From Lingula anatina (taxonomy: Eukaryota; Brachiopoda; Lingulata; Lingulida; Lingulidae): a stretch of 64,000 bases of DNA. Shown here piece after piece: positions 37,901 through 46,734 of the stretch; position 1 is the first letter of the stretch, and the number at the start of each line of letters is the position of its first letter. The notes under the pieces were generated by a model. It saw nothing but the letters and a program-made list of their open reading frames with translations, made no database searches and had not been told where the DNA came from. Location: the NCBI RefSeq assembly GCF_001039355.2, contig NW_019773592.1, positions 164,001 through 228,000 on the forward strand. The letters run 5' to 3'. The position numbers and the translations under genes are program-made.

Positions 37901-38429
37901 AAAACCTTGTCTTGTGGCCAGTATTTTTGCAATGGCAATACACATGTGTCATATTGATTAGTTATATTTCGATCTTGTACATTCAGGGTTTACCTGTTGC
38001 TTGCAATTTATCACACATCGTGCCCGTTATTAAAAATGGAAACTTCAAAGATTCATCAGCTTTAAGTCAACCTGGTGATATTAAGACTTCGATTAATGTG
38101 CATAACGTGTGCCAATTATGAAGCGCTGAAATGCTATAACTGGACCCCTAGACTACTACACTAGCGCCCTACAGCTTAGGCTACCCACTTCGACTATTAC
38201 TAGTACTACTAGTAGTAGTAGTACTTGGTGCTGCAGTGCCGGCAGATTTACAGTGTCAGCTACTGCATTTATGCTTACCGTAATTCAGCTTCTCTCCTAA
38301 TTTTAACGGCCCTCTAAGGACATATATGACAAAGATGACTAGTAAAAACCAGACGGCCCACAGGTATGTCCACGACCAAACAATCCAGGCTTTAATTTTC
38401 TCAAAACATCTGCCCAGGATACCCGCCAT
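8840..38429 (-). CDS. ST7: ST7-like protein (suppressor of tumorigenicity 7 family)
   Basis: ST7 is a conserved animal multi-pass membrane protein of uncertain biochemical role. Fourteen coding exons were found (high to low): 38429-38279, 25951-25869, 24423-24248, 21414-21244, 20900-20822, 20344-20290, 20003-19904, 19377-19280, 18716-18602, 18411-18339, 17849-17596, 17181-17089, 16822-16683 and 8935-8840 (TAG). Phases agree at every junction except exon 3, which needs one base fewer. That gives about 560 residues, against about 580 for human ST7. Landmarks are an N-terminal membrane segment ([20 protein letters not shown]), [85 protein letters not shown] and the end [15 protein letters not shown]. 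Oddities: a segment of about 20 residues expected between exons 5 and 6 was not found, and intron 13 is 7.7 kb with a 90-base gap. The gene is divergent from NDUFA12 and tail to tail with Wnt2. Confidence 0.93.
9205..9490. mobile_element. Fold-back element of the GATCMRCRGACTA type
   Basis: Its two halves are inverted relatives: GCGTTCACAACCAGCTGATC near 9256-9275, and GGATCAACTGATTGCGAATGC near 9463-9485. Both flank copies of CKGACTAACTAG or its complement. The core contains ACCCACTTTTAAGCAAG-like sequence, also seen at 31774, 40941 and 59779. It lies in ST7 intron 13. Confidence 0.5.
12208..12285. repeat. 27-bp tandem repeat, about 3 units
   Basis: The unit ACATACACACRATTCCGGTG plus GCAGGCT is repeated nearly three times without spacers. 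It is a minisatellite in ST7 intron 13. Confidence 0.9.
12534..12753. mobile_element. MITE with ~32-bp terminal inverted repeats
   Basis: The left end GGAGGAGATTCTCATACCTT continues as GACGCATGCGCA (12534-12565). Its inverse is at 12722-12753, with two or three mismatches. The interior of about 155 bp is non-coding. It lies in ST7 intron 13. No clear target-site duplication was seen. Confidence 0.75.
13013..13241. mobile_element. MITE-like element, GATCGAYC family, copy 1
   Basis: It begins with GCATTCCCAGAGATTTAGAT and a GATCGATC motif, and ends with GGTCGATCTAAAATCTGTGG followed by GAATGGGGTC, so the ends are inverse. The interior shares GTTAATTACMCC and CAGTAATCTAGTGAGA with copy 2 at 14126. 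Confidence 0.7.
14126..14336. mobile_element. MITE-like element, GATCGAYC family, copy 2
   Basis: It has the same ends and interior as the element at 13013-13241, with about 85-90% similarity by eye. Termini are GCATTCCCAGAGATTTAGAT and, inversely, ATCTATGGAAATGGGGTC. Confidence 0.7.
14868..15072. mobile_element. Fold-back MITE, GATCGAYC-related family 2, copy 1
   Basis: It opens with GCTCATTCCCATTAAAAC. Inside, ACTCTCAGTGAATGCAATCA faces its inverse CTGATTGCTTTCAGTGAGAG. The spacer contains AAAGCTGGTGATTATACAAG. The same plan recurs at 27409, 29470 and 52440. Confidence 0.65.
16415..16504. other. Assembly gap of 90 N
   Basis: This is a run of N within ST7 intron 13, followed by C and A homopolymers. 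It could hide sequence, but the splice phase between exons 13 and 14 is continuous, so no exon is required here. Confidence 0.99.
17009..17043. repeat. (GT)n microsatellite
   Basis: A pure GT tract about 45 bp downstream (in gene direction) of ST7 exon 12, inside intron 12. Confidence 0.95.
19586..19797. repeat. SINE-like dispersed repeat, copy 1
   Basis: It contains TCTAGAAAAGCACTCACTGA, GATCATCACCAAAATCTTAA, TTAGCCCATTTGTGACCCAT, ATCAAAATCCATAATG and GATAACCTTTATGG, in that order. The same ordered blocks occur at 21478 and 40281. It lies in ST7 intron 7. Confidence 0.65.
19829..19865. repeat. (CA)n microsatellite with CG prefix
   Basis: A pure CA tract, preceded by a short CG alternating run at 19810-19820. 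Confidence 0.95.
21478..21660. repeat. SINE-like dispersed repeat, copy 2
   Basis: It shares ACTAGAAAAGCACCCAGGGA, GGATCACTAACAAAAACTAA, TGGCCCATTTCTGACTGATC and ATCAAAATCTGTTCAAAACT with copies at 19586 and 40281. It starts about 63 bp upstream of ST7 exon 4 in the gene direction. Confidence 0.65.
23101..23290. repeat. Dispersed repeat with CAGTAAAAGCACCACAAAT, copy 1
   Basis: A roughly 190-bp unit with ATATTTGCAATGGAGAAAAT at the left and CAGTAAAAGCACCACAAATA at the right. Related units are at 41130-41345 and 45185-45385. Non-coding. Confidence 0.5.
25015..25433. repeat. 209-bp direct duplication joined by a single N
   Basis: 25015-25223 and 25225-25433 are the same 209-bp sequence, differing at roughly ten positions. 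A lone N at 25224 separates them. It lies in ST7 intron 2. The arrangement resembles the Wnt2 duplication and suggests overlapping contig ends or alleles placed side by side. Confidence 0.93.
26122..26164. repeat. (CT)n microsatellite
   Basis: A nearly pure CT tract in ST7 intron 1. Confidence 0.95.
27409..27652. mobile_element. Fold-back MITE, family 2, copy 2
   Basis: Ends are GGGCGCATTCCCATTG and the inverse CAATGAGCCC. The interior has CGCAATCAGAATAACAGATT facing ATTAATCTGATTGAATTCAG, and AAGACTGGTGATTAAACGGG between them. It matches the plan of the copy at 14868. Confidence 0.65.
28820..29050. repeat. Imperfect tandem duplication of ~120 bp
   Basis: Blocks ACACTGATGATAATTAGCAA, ACTAGTAATCTACAC and GTAGCATGCTTTTAAAAA recur about 120 bp later in slightly changed form (28950-29050). 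It lies in ST7 intron 1. Confidence 0.75.
29111..29444. mobile_element. piggyBac-like MITE with TTAA target sites, copy 1
   Basis: TTAA at 29107-29110 is followed by AGGGATAATAACTCTTCGT. The other end, ACGAAGAGTTATTATCACT, is followed by TTAA at 29445-29448. The 19-bp ends are inverse with one mismatch. TTAA duplication is the hallmark of piggyBac-type transposons. The 334-bp interior is non-coding. Confidence 0.7.
29470..29698. mobile_element. Fold-back MITE, family 2, copy 3
   Basis: It contains AAAGCTGGTGATTATAGAAG, GTTAAGCTGATAGCACTTAG, GAGTCCCCACAGAGTTGGGT and GTCGATC, ending with CTATGGGAATAAGGTCTTA. These blocks match the copies at 14868 and 52440. Confidence 0.6.
29929..30643. mobile_element. 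715-bp non-autonomous DNA transposon (hAT-like) carrying a helicase fragment
   Basis: The ends are long terminal inverted repeats of about 75-80 bp: CACCCTGAGCTTCAGAGATA at 29929 and its inverse, ending CTCAGGGTG at 30643. The 8-bp direct repeat ACAATTTC flanks both sides (29921-29928 and 30644-30651). An 8-bp duplication and CA...TG ends are typical of hAT transposons, but no transposase is present, so the superfamily is inferred. AACTTGACAC is repeated several times in the ends. The interior holds the RecQ-like fragment at 30105-30476. The element lies in ST7 intron 1, in the orientation opposite to ST7. Confidence 0.8.
30105..30476 (+). pseudogene. RecQ-like DNA helicase N-terminal fragment inside a transposon
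   Basis: A 123-codon open frame whose C-terminal half reads [14 protein letters not shown], then [19 protein letters not shown]. This fits the helicase Q-motif region (conserved Gln in PEQFEAL) followed by Walker A (GYGKS) of RecQ-type ATPases. The frame stops shortly after motif I. DEAD/DEAH box, motifs III-VI and the RQC domain are absent, so helicase activity is not expected. The likely protein start is the methionine at about 30255 ([13 protein letters not shown]); sequence upstream of it is element non-coding DNA. It could be a captured host exon or a remnant of a helicase encoded by a larger autonomous relative. Confidence 0.7.
31774..32012. mobile_element. Fold-back element with GGCCGCGTTCA ends
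   Basis: The ends GGCCGCGTTCAAAAC and GTTTTGTGAATGCGGCC are inverse. Inside, AAGTGGGTAGCCATATTTGA faces its inverse ATCAAATATGGCTACCCACT. The same blocks appear at 40941-41115 and 59779-59921. It lies in ST7 intron 1. Confidence 0.7.
34661..34685. repeat. Poly-C tract
   Basis: A run of 25 cytosines, error-prone in sequencing. Confidence 0.95.
34845..34908. repeat. (TAAA)n microsatellite
   Basis: About 16 pure tetranucleotide units in ST7 intron 1. Confidence 0.95.
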
Positions 38430-38694
38430 GTTGGACAACTGTGTCGGAGAAATTGATACACCATACATAAAAAAATATTGCAATGCAGTATCTAATGAAA
38501 TTATATTCAACGCCAACAGTGTAAGTTAGCTGCGATATCAGATGAATGGAAATATAATATATTAGAACTATTACTACTATTGCGATAGAATAATTCTTTT
38601 AAATGGTGGACGCAAAATTATGTTGTGTGGGATATCGTGTATGACCTTACTTATTTTAACCAATCACGTTGAAGGTCAAGCTGTGACAACCAAA
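38430..38694. promoter_or_regulatory. Shared divergent promoter region, ST7 / NDUFA12
   Basis: Only 265 bp separate the ST7 start codon (38429, minus) from the NDUFA12 start codon (38695, plus). Both 5' UTRs and both promoters must fit here unless untranslated exons lie elsewhere. No TATA box was convincingly placed. Confidence 0.6.
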
Positions 38695-41600
38695 ATGGCG
38701 AAGCTTCTGAAAGCTATCGCCGATGGCCTCGTCAAACAAGTTAAGATACCTGTCCAAGGTATCCAAATGCTTGGGAAAACGGTTCAGGCCAATGGTGGAT
38801 TCTTTAATGGCGGATTGACAAGGACGGTTGTTCAGCTGTACAGGTAATTCTAGTGTGAATAGCTCAATAATCTGAAGGTGCTACTAAATCGAATGCGATT
38901 ATCATTCTAGATTGTTGCAAAAAGGTAGAAGTCAGAAGTCGTTCCCAGATTTTTACGAAAGCTGTTATAATATTTCTTAGTTTGATTAAAACAAGAACCT
39001 ATTGCTGTTAGTATACTCTGACTACAGTAGAGAACCACTATCAAGGAAATCTCATCAAAAATCAAAATGTAAATCAGGAATGCCAAGTAAGGTACAATGT
39101 AGTTGTAGTTTTTATACGCACAATCAAACCGTAAATCCAAATTCCCACCTTGACGTTTAAGTCGGTCCTCTCTACCATCCAGTTTTTGAAGGGACGTAAC
39201 CCCAGAGGTCGCATTGTCCAATGACATGGCTTCTTTTTTGTAAGCCCGGTGGAATTTGAAAGCAGAGAGGACCGACTTAAACGTCAAGGTGGGAATTTGG
39301 ATTTACGGTTTGATTGTGCGTATGCTATGCATGGAATTTACAAACGAGCCATGGGATGATGTAGCCTGCAGTATTTGCTGGCAGTATTTTATTTCGATTA
39401 TTATGTTTAAAATTGTGGAATCTTGTTTCACAAGCTTACTCTATTTTATTGTCTCTATGGAGGTATATGGGGACTTTACAACATTCGGTTTGAAGGCTTT
39501 AACCACTTGTTATAGTTTATTTTTGCATTGTATTGGATTAATGTGGCAGTCCAAGGTTGTCCTATGTGGTTTTCAAGTTTATGCACCTGATTTTAATACC
39601 ATTTAGCGATTTTACGACAATCGTTTACTATCCAATCAAGGTGACAGCCGAGCGTGGAAGAGCCCATGCGAAAGGCGGATCTGCCAGCAGAACATCAATT
39701 TATAGTTATTGACACCTGTATCATTCACATAGTAGCATATTTAATACAGGAAGAAAAAGGGTTCGTATAATTTATGCATATTGTATTTTGAATAGAATGG
39801 ACAACGTCAAGTATGGCTTCTTTGTTGGTGAAGACAAATATGGCAACAAGTACTGGCAGAATGATTTTTACTTCTTTGGTAAGATACATGATATGACATA
39901 CAATCAATTTATTATAAAAAAATCCTCTAAAAACAGTTTACATACAAAATTAAAAGAATTGTTCTTTCATTAAAAAAATTAACTTGAAGTCATTGATTTC
40001 TTGAATTAATACAGTAATAGATCTTTACCCTTTTTTTTATGTACAGACACAGATGTGTCTGTACATATTGCCATCACCTGCGTCTGTCGTCGCCGATGGC
40101 GATGNACCCTTTTTTTTTTGCATTGTCTCGAAGTACAGTTCTGAAGTCAGTGATAACAATAAAGGCAGGAATTTTCCCTTTTTTGGAGGATTCCCCTAGC
40201 ATAAACGTATAAAATATATCTTAGAAAGTTGTTATATTTTATGAAAGATTTTAAGAAATGGGAGGGGGAATCCCATGGAGATAACTAGAAAAGCACTCCG
40301 AGAATGCAGACCCCCGCCAAGGCAGCAAAGTCTCCACCCAATGCCGTTTCACCCCTAAATTTTCCTTCTATAATGATTTAGTTTTTTATTATTGATTATT
40401 GATTGATTATTGATCCAGATCACCACCAAAAACTAATCATCTGTTCCTTGGCCCACTTCTGACACTTCCTGAAAATTTCATCAAAATCGATTCATAACTT
40501 AGTTTTTTTTTAATTTAAGATTATTGATTATTGATTGATCCAGATCACCCCCAAAAACTAATCACTCTTAAGTTAGCCGCTTTCTGACCTACCCCTGAAA
40601 ATTTCATCGAAATTCATAACTTTTTGAGTTAGGTTGATGTCAAACAAACAAACAAACAGGGGTGAAAACATAACCTCCTTGGGGAAGGTAATAAGGTCAT
40701 TGAACTCTGTCCCTTTTAATTGTTAATTAGTTAATAAATAATTAATTTTAATTTAATTTCCTCGACTCTGATGTACATAATGAATGTGGTTTTAGTTTAC
40801 CTATATTTACTGCTGTAGGTTCTAACCGTTGGGTGGAGTACAGTCCACAGGTGGGGATGAGGATAGATGCATCCCAGATTCCAGCAGAATGGTAAGTAAG
40901 ATAGCAACTTAAAACCAAATAAAACCCCTTTAACATTGGCTGCTTTCAGAACAGTGGACTAACTAGTCCGAGGGTTAAATATGACCAACCCACTTGAATG
41001 CTTCCCCACAGGGAATCTATTCAGTGTCTAATAGGGGATTAGACGGCAGGCTTTTTAGTGGGTCGCCATATTTGGCCCACGGAATGTTTAGTCCACTGGT
41101 ATGAATGCGCCCATTGTGCTGCGAATAAAGTGATGACTCAATCTCTTCCATGGGGAAAATAGTGAATTTTACTGATATTGTATTTATTCAGGTCATAAAT
41201 TCTTAAAATTGGGACATGACTACGTATTGAGTTGTAGCAACAAAATTATAAAGCTGACTACCATATAGCTCTAATCTATACAGTAAAAGCACCACAAATG
41301 CTTTGTAAAGAAACATATTTTAATGATTACAAATTACTAAATATGAAAGGTTGTTATCTATTCCCCATTGAAAAGGTCGAGTCATAGTATTAAAATTATC
41401 CAATCTAAATTGTTCCATGACGACAAGTCCTAATGTGTTATCAGCAGAGCCTAAAGGGGACTTTCACTCATTTTCACAACTTCCCCCTACCCTCTACCAG
41501 GGCGACTGATAGATTTTTACGGATATTCACAGATATGTCTCTAGCTAGATTGTCATTTTCAGCTGAAGTCACCCTGTACAGAAATCCCAAGGCTGATTAC

Positions 41601-43407
41601 ATGGCTGGTAATTGTTTGCATAACTGCTCAGGCACTGCCACTTGGCAGGTCCAGTCTAAGTCTGCATGACAGCAATCAAGACAGTTAATTGCTCTGACCT
41701 TAATCACTTGCTCTTCTGACACAGATAAAAATAGCCCCCAGTGAATAGTTTATTACTTCAGAGTGAGGCTAACTGTGGAATCCCCTGAAGTAGTTGCAGA
41801 GGTATAAATACTGGTGCAGTAGCAGCCTGAAAGCATTGAGCCGAATCCCAACATAAAATGAGTTTTCGCCCTTTTTTCTTTTTAACTCCGCATCAGGAAA
41901 TAATTGTTTGATCAGCTTCCCTAAAATGTGTCTGTCCAATCCAAATGTCCTCTCTAACATGACCACTTTCAAAGAACTTGTGTACGGCCCACTCTTCGGT
42001 CCCTTTACAATTGAACTCTTGAGCCTAAAACCAAGATATAATTATTTCAGAAGATAAGATTTTACCCGAATCACGTTGCCGTAACCTATTAGCCTACAGC
42101 ATGTCCTAACTGCAGGAGATGTTTTTCAAAGAGTCATTAATAAGTAAGTCATATAAAAGACTAAACAGAGTCTATATAATTGCATCAGAAAGAAGATACC
42201 CCCAAGAATAAATTGTCGGAACGTCTTACCTCTCTATTTTTTCTTTTTTTTCGGAGGAAACACCGGGCGTGATAGCCGCCATTTTTTAAAGCTGCAGTAC
42301 GGAATTGTGGGATACGGATTACTTCAGGAAACCCCTTCCAACCACGTGACTGGTTTCTGCAGACAGCAGAGCCTAGACAGGTTACGTAACGTACAGTTAC
42401 GACATCGTCGCGAAGCGAAGCTTATGCAGAGCGAGAATAAAGCCCTCTGCGCGCGGGCAGAGATAATTGCTCCCACATGGGATTTCTGTACAGGGTGACT
42501 TCAGCTGAAAATGACAATCTATCTAGCTAGAGACATATCTGTGAATATCCGTAAAAATCTATCAGTCGCCCTGGTAGAGGGTAAGTTCCCCCCAGGTTTG
42601 CTGTCTATTGTTTGGCCATGCTGAGCATGGGGCTCCGTTAAGGTGACCCTCTTGTGTAAAAGCTAGGTTATTAGATGATATATATCTCGCTTTAAGTATA
42701 CCACTCAATGTGAAAAGGGTATAGGAATCCAACAAGAGGTGGAGTTAATGTTTTGCCTACCAAAGCTGATTGTTTGTAATTTGAGAACATTAAAAAAATT
42801 ACTGTACTGATGTTAATAAAAACTATCAATTAAATGTGTTAAAGCTAAGAAAAAGAAACTTTGTATAAGCTGACAGATCTTTTGGAATGATTTTTTACCC
42901 CAAAAAATTGTGCACTCACTGAAACACGCTGATAACATACTTGGTTATGGCTTTTTGCCCTTTGAGACTTAAATTAATGAAAATTGGGAGCAGTCTGGTA
43001 GCTCCACTAAACTCTGTTTTACTCAGTCCTCGGATAGAAAAGTCTGTGATCGTAAATCAGGGTGGGGGGAGTGTCAGTGATTGAAAGGGGTATAATTTAA
43101 ATATATTTTTGAAGTCTCAAGGTAATATATTCCCAAAGGGTGTGCAAAATTAATATGTTTATTTAAGTACTAACTACACATTTTCTAAAATATCTTTAAT
43201 CTTTTTTTATCCAGGCACAGGTGGCTCCACTATGTGACAGATATTCCACCAAGTGAAGAGCCACCAGTACAACACCGCTGGATGGCAGATCACGAACAGA
43301 ATCCAACTGGAACTGGCTCACGATATATACCCTATAGCACCACCAGAGAAAAAATAGAACCTTGGGATCCTACCCAATCAAAGAAACAACTAGAAAGCAA
43401 ACGATAG
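38695..43407 (+). CDS. NDUFA12: NDUFA12, mitochondrial complex I accessory subunit (B17.2)
   Basis: NDUFA12 is a small nuclear-encoded subunit on the matrix arm of NADH:ubiquinone oxidoreductase. Four coding exons are seen: 38695-38843, 39796-39878, 40819-40891 and 43215-43407 (TAG), with consistent phases, giving 165 residues. Family hallmarks are VGEDKYGNKYWQND in exon 2, NRWVEYSP in exon 3, PAEWHRWLHYVTDIPPSEEP across exons 3-4, and YIPYSTTREKIEPWDP near the end. The start was chosen at AAAATGG because it gives a short N-terminus like the family's. An upstream in-frame ATG at 38620 would add 25 unrelated residues. Exon 1 (MAKLLKAIADGLVKQVK) is weakly conserved but in phase. Introns carry several repeats, including a perfect 60-bp inverted repeat and a fold-back element. 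The product is slightly longer than the human protein (about 145 residues). Confidence 0.95.
39114..39323. repeat. Perfect 60-bp inverted repeat with 90-bp loop
   Basis: The arm at 39114-39173 (from ATACGCACAATCAAACCG to GTCGGTCCTCTCT) is exactly the reverse complement of 39264-39323. Similarity stops sharply at both ends of each arm. It lies in NDUFA12 intron 1, so an intronic hairpin would form in the pre-mRNA. Confidence 0.95.
40041..40066. repeat. Short perfect palindromic hairpin
   Basis: TGTACAGACACA is followed by GA and the exact inverse TGTGTCTGTACA. It lies in NDUFA12 intron 2, about 40 bp before the lone N at 40105. Confidence 0.85.
40281..40686. repeat. SINE-like dispersed repeat, copy 3 (longest)
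   Basis: It starts with TAACTAGAAAAGCACTCCGA and GACCCCCGCCAAGGC. The block GATCCAGATCACCACCAAAA, TTGGCCCACTTCTGACACTT, TTTCATCAAAATCGATTCAT is then present twice in tandem. It ends with repeated CAAA and ATAACCTCCTTGGGGAAGGT. It is homologous to the shorter copies at 19586 and 21478 and lies in NDUFA12 intron 2. Confidence 0.7.
40941..41115. mobile_element. Fold-back element related to 31774-32012
   Basis: It contains CAGAACAGTGGACTAACTAG, its inverse-like TTTAGTCCACTGGTATGAAT, and paired ACCCACTTGAATGC / AGTGGGTCGCCATATTTGG. It lies in NDUFA12 intron 3. Confidence 0.6.
41130..41345. repeat. Dispersed repeat with CAGTAAAAGCACCACAAAT, copy 2
   Basis: It has TTCCATGGGGAAAATAGTGA at the left and CAGTAAAAGCACCACAAATG near the right, as in 23101-23290 and 45185-45385. 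Confidence 0.5.
41485..42586. mobile_element. Fold-back element with ~105-bp inverted ends
   Basis: The left arm (about 41485-41588) reads CCTCTACCAGGGCGACTGAT through CACCCTGTACAGAAATCCCA. The right arm (about 42478-42586) is its near-exact inverse, with one 4-bp difference. The 890-bp interior has no recognisable coding sequence. It lies in NDUFA12 intron 3. Confidence 0.8.
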
Positions 43408-43611
43408 ACTCATTCGAAATAAGAAAAAATACAAAACTTAAGCTCTGACACTTGGAGTCTCGTATTTTGTTGAACTCTGCATTGTTTGTGATAATGTTTT
43501 CTTTTAGTTGCACACTTGCTTGTTTACAAAATGGAGCAATGGAAGGTGTATTTCTCATGCTCCACGAGAAATGGGAAAAAAAATAATAAGACTGCATGTT
43601 TTCAGACATGA

Positions 43612-43617
43612 AATAAA
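43612..43617 (+). promoter_or_regulatory. NDUFA12 polyadenylation signal
   Basis: AATAAA about 205 bp after the stop codon; the first well-placed candidate. Confidence 0.5.
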
Positions 43618-44602
43618 TTAATTTATAAAGATTGAAGATTTACTTTGTTTTATCAATATACATGTAAACATATTTGTTTGAATGAAGATTATCTTATTAA
43701 GTACAATGCTGGCAAATTAAAGAAACTTGAATGTTAGACCTCCCCCCTCCGTACTCTTTTCATCCCCCCCCCCCTTACATGTTGCTAATTCCTTTATTAA
43801 AATGGTTTGTCCTACTTTCACCCACACACACTCTAGCTGGTTGATTAAATCCATGATGGGTAAATATTCTCACAGCACAGAGAAGTGCACATAAATAACC
43901 AGAGAAATTTCTGAGTATTTCAAGTTAAAAAGTAAATCTTTGGTCCTGATAGAGGTGTACCTGCCCCTCCCTCTCCTCCCTTAGAAATAATTTTGTGACC
44001 ATAAACAAACGGGAAACTAATTTTACTGTTTATTTAAAACCATACATTGATTATATGTAGAGAACACTGTGCCGTTATCATATCAAAAATCGAAAACGAG
44101 ACAGACTTGCGGAAAAAAATTTTAAATAGGTCAAAACATCATGTGATATGTCCAAAATGGCGCTGTCCGGCTTGTAGACCACACGTTATCCAATTTGAGA
44201 AAAACAATGCAGTCATTTGCATTAATGACGTTCTCATCTGTGCCATTGTTTCTTCGATGTATAATGACTGTGATATAGTAGTTGCCGCCGTGGCTAAATG
44301 ACATCTATACAAATGTGACAGTGTCTGTTTTTTTTCTATTGTCATTGTTCCAGACGTGTAAAGAGTGAAGGTCAGTGCTGCTGCACGAGTTTTTTACTCA
44401 ACAACTGTTTACTCAACCGTTGAAGCGCTGCATATAGCTATATGTTCTCTGTATTTAGCAAATGTCCAGCAGCAGTTGTGTGAAATAAGTTATTTACATC
44501 CACCATTCACATATATTACGTCGTGTATAGGAAATAAGGAAGTCGAGAGGCGTTATCGGTACGCCAAGAGTACTTTTTGACTGAAGTTGTCTATAACTTG
44601 AT

Positions 44603-46695
44603 ATGGAGAAGCTTTTCAAAGTGATAATTATTGGTGACCCGACGGTGGGAAAGACTTCTTTTGTCCAAAGATACGTGAACGACAGCTATAGGAGAGATTA
44701 TAAAGGGACGATAGGAGGTAAGTACGGCAAAGCTTTAACTGGACTTTTATTTAAGGCAAACAGTGGGCGTGAGAGCTTGATGTATCATGACCATTTTCTT
44801 GGAAATTCTTAACCTTTTTAATTCACTCTGGATTCTTTATACTTTTGTGATTATTAAGATCATTCGGATAGATTATATTTTTCATGATGTAAAATGTTAA
44901 TGTGCCAAGTCAGCTCCCCATTTCACACCAAATACTATTATATACATGTACATAGTTTAATATAATCTACAGATTGTGTGGAAGGGAAAGTTTATATCTG
45001 ATGAGCAATTAATCTTACACCATGCTTGTGAAATTAAGGTCTTCTGTACAGTATTAAAAGGACTAACCTATGATATTTATTATTATTTATAATTCAGTGG
45101 ACTTTGCTCTAAAGGTTGTGAAGTGGTCTGATAGAGAGACAGTCAAGTTACAACTATGGGACATTGCAGGTAAAGTACGATAATAACTCCATCTTTTCAA
45201 TGGGGAAAGTTGTAAAATTTTACAGATACTAGAATTTTTAAATTCTTGAAACTAGGCCATTTTTATAGATGGTAGCTGAAATACCGAAAAGCAGGCCACC
45301 TCATAATTATATTCTATACAGTAAAAACACTAGTGCTATACAGAATTATTTTCCTGATTCCAAAATTGTGTTAACAGAAAGAGTGGTAATTGGATTTTTC
45401 AAACTATTATAAGTAATTTTCATGTGGCAATTTAAATTGAAAAAAAAAAAAAGCTTTCAATACCACATTTTCATTTATGGCAAGTCTTCTCCTTATGAAA
45501 GAATACAGTAGTAAAATATGTCATCATCTGTTTCGTAATTAGGTAATTAAATATTCATTTTCATCACATTTTAAGTTTAGATAAAAATTTCAGTGTCTTA
45601 GTCTGGATAGCACGTCTCTTTAAATAGTAAGACATGTGATATGTCAACAAACAAAGACCTGAAAAGCAAGTCACATGCCAGTCATGAGTTGCTATTTTGA
45701 GACAACTAGTATGTTTCCATTTACCTATTTAAATTTATTTTCTGCTTGAGGTAACCTTCTACAGTAGTAGTAATATAATTTGTTAACCAAACAACAGTTA
45801 TAATTACAAAAAAACAAAAAAATACAAATTCAATGTATGTTATACAATGTATTTTTTTCTTTCAGTTCCATATTTTCTTTTTATCATTACATTCTTCCTT
45901 GTGGTAACTTTTATGGCAGAGTGCCCAACTTTATTGTGGTTTTGATCTCCAAGCAGGTTATACTAGAGACTGTGTAGTGCACATGTCAGTGTGGGGTTTT
46001 CGGTTGTTCAGTAAAGATGGCTTACAGTAGAACACGTGTCTGTGTCATTCTATTTCATTCTGCAGAAATACTTGACAATTAATCTTGGTCAGTACTGTAC
46101 AGAGACCATAATGTTAACAGCTTATGTTGTCTCTTCAGTTGTTAGAATATATTGAGCTGATGTAGGAATGACAGATAGAACTGGTAACTATAGAATGTTA
46201 ATTCACATTATTATTCAACAGTGTGGTGTCAGGTGCTTTCAGGGAGGCGAAGAACTCTAACCTCAAAGGGTACATTTTATATCAAACTGTGAATTTTAAT
46301 TTTATTAAAATACCACCACCACCTTTGACCATCTTGCAGGCCAGGAGAGATTCACATCAATGACAAGAGTCTACTACAAGGATGCCCATGCCTGTATCAT
46401 TATGTTTGACCTGCTCCAGAAATCCACCTTCAACAATGCTATCAAGTGGAAGAAAGACCTTGATTCTAAGTGTACATTACCTGATGGCAGCAATGTCCCA
46501 TGTTTGCTATTAGGGAACAAGGTAAGTTGGGTTGGTAGAGAATAGGGTAAGACGGTAAGTGACAATCTAGACTTGAAGCTCAGCTTCTAAATAATAATGA
46601 TAATATTTACATGTAGTTAAAGTCTAAAATCTATTCAAAGTATTCAGTAGACTTTACAAGGGTAAATTAACATTAAGGACGACTTAGACATTAAG

Positions 46696-46734
<39 letters not shown>

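Noticed and set aside
44047-44301. 84-codon frame upstream of the Rab gene
   Set aside because: No recognised domain, and the interval fits ordinary intergenic or 5' flank sequence of the Rab gene.
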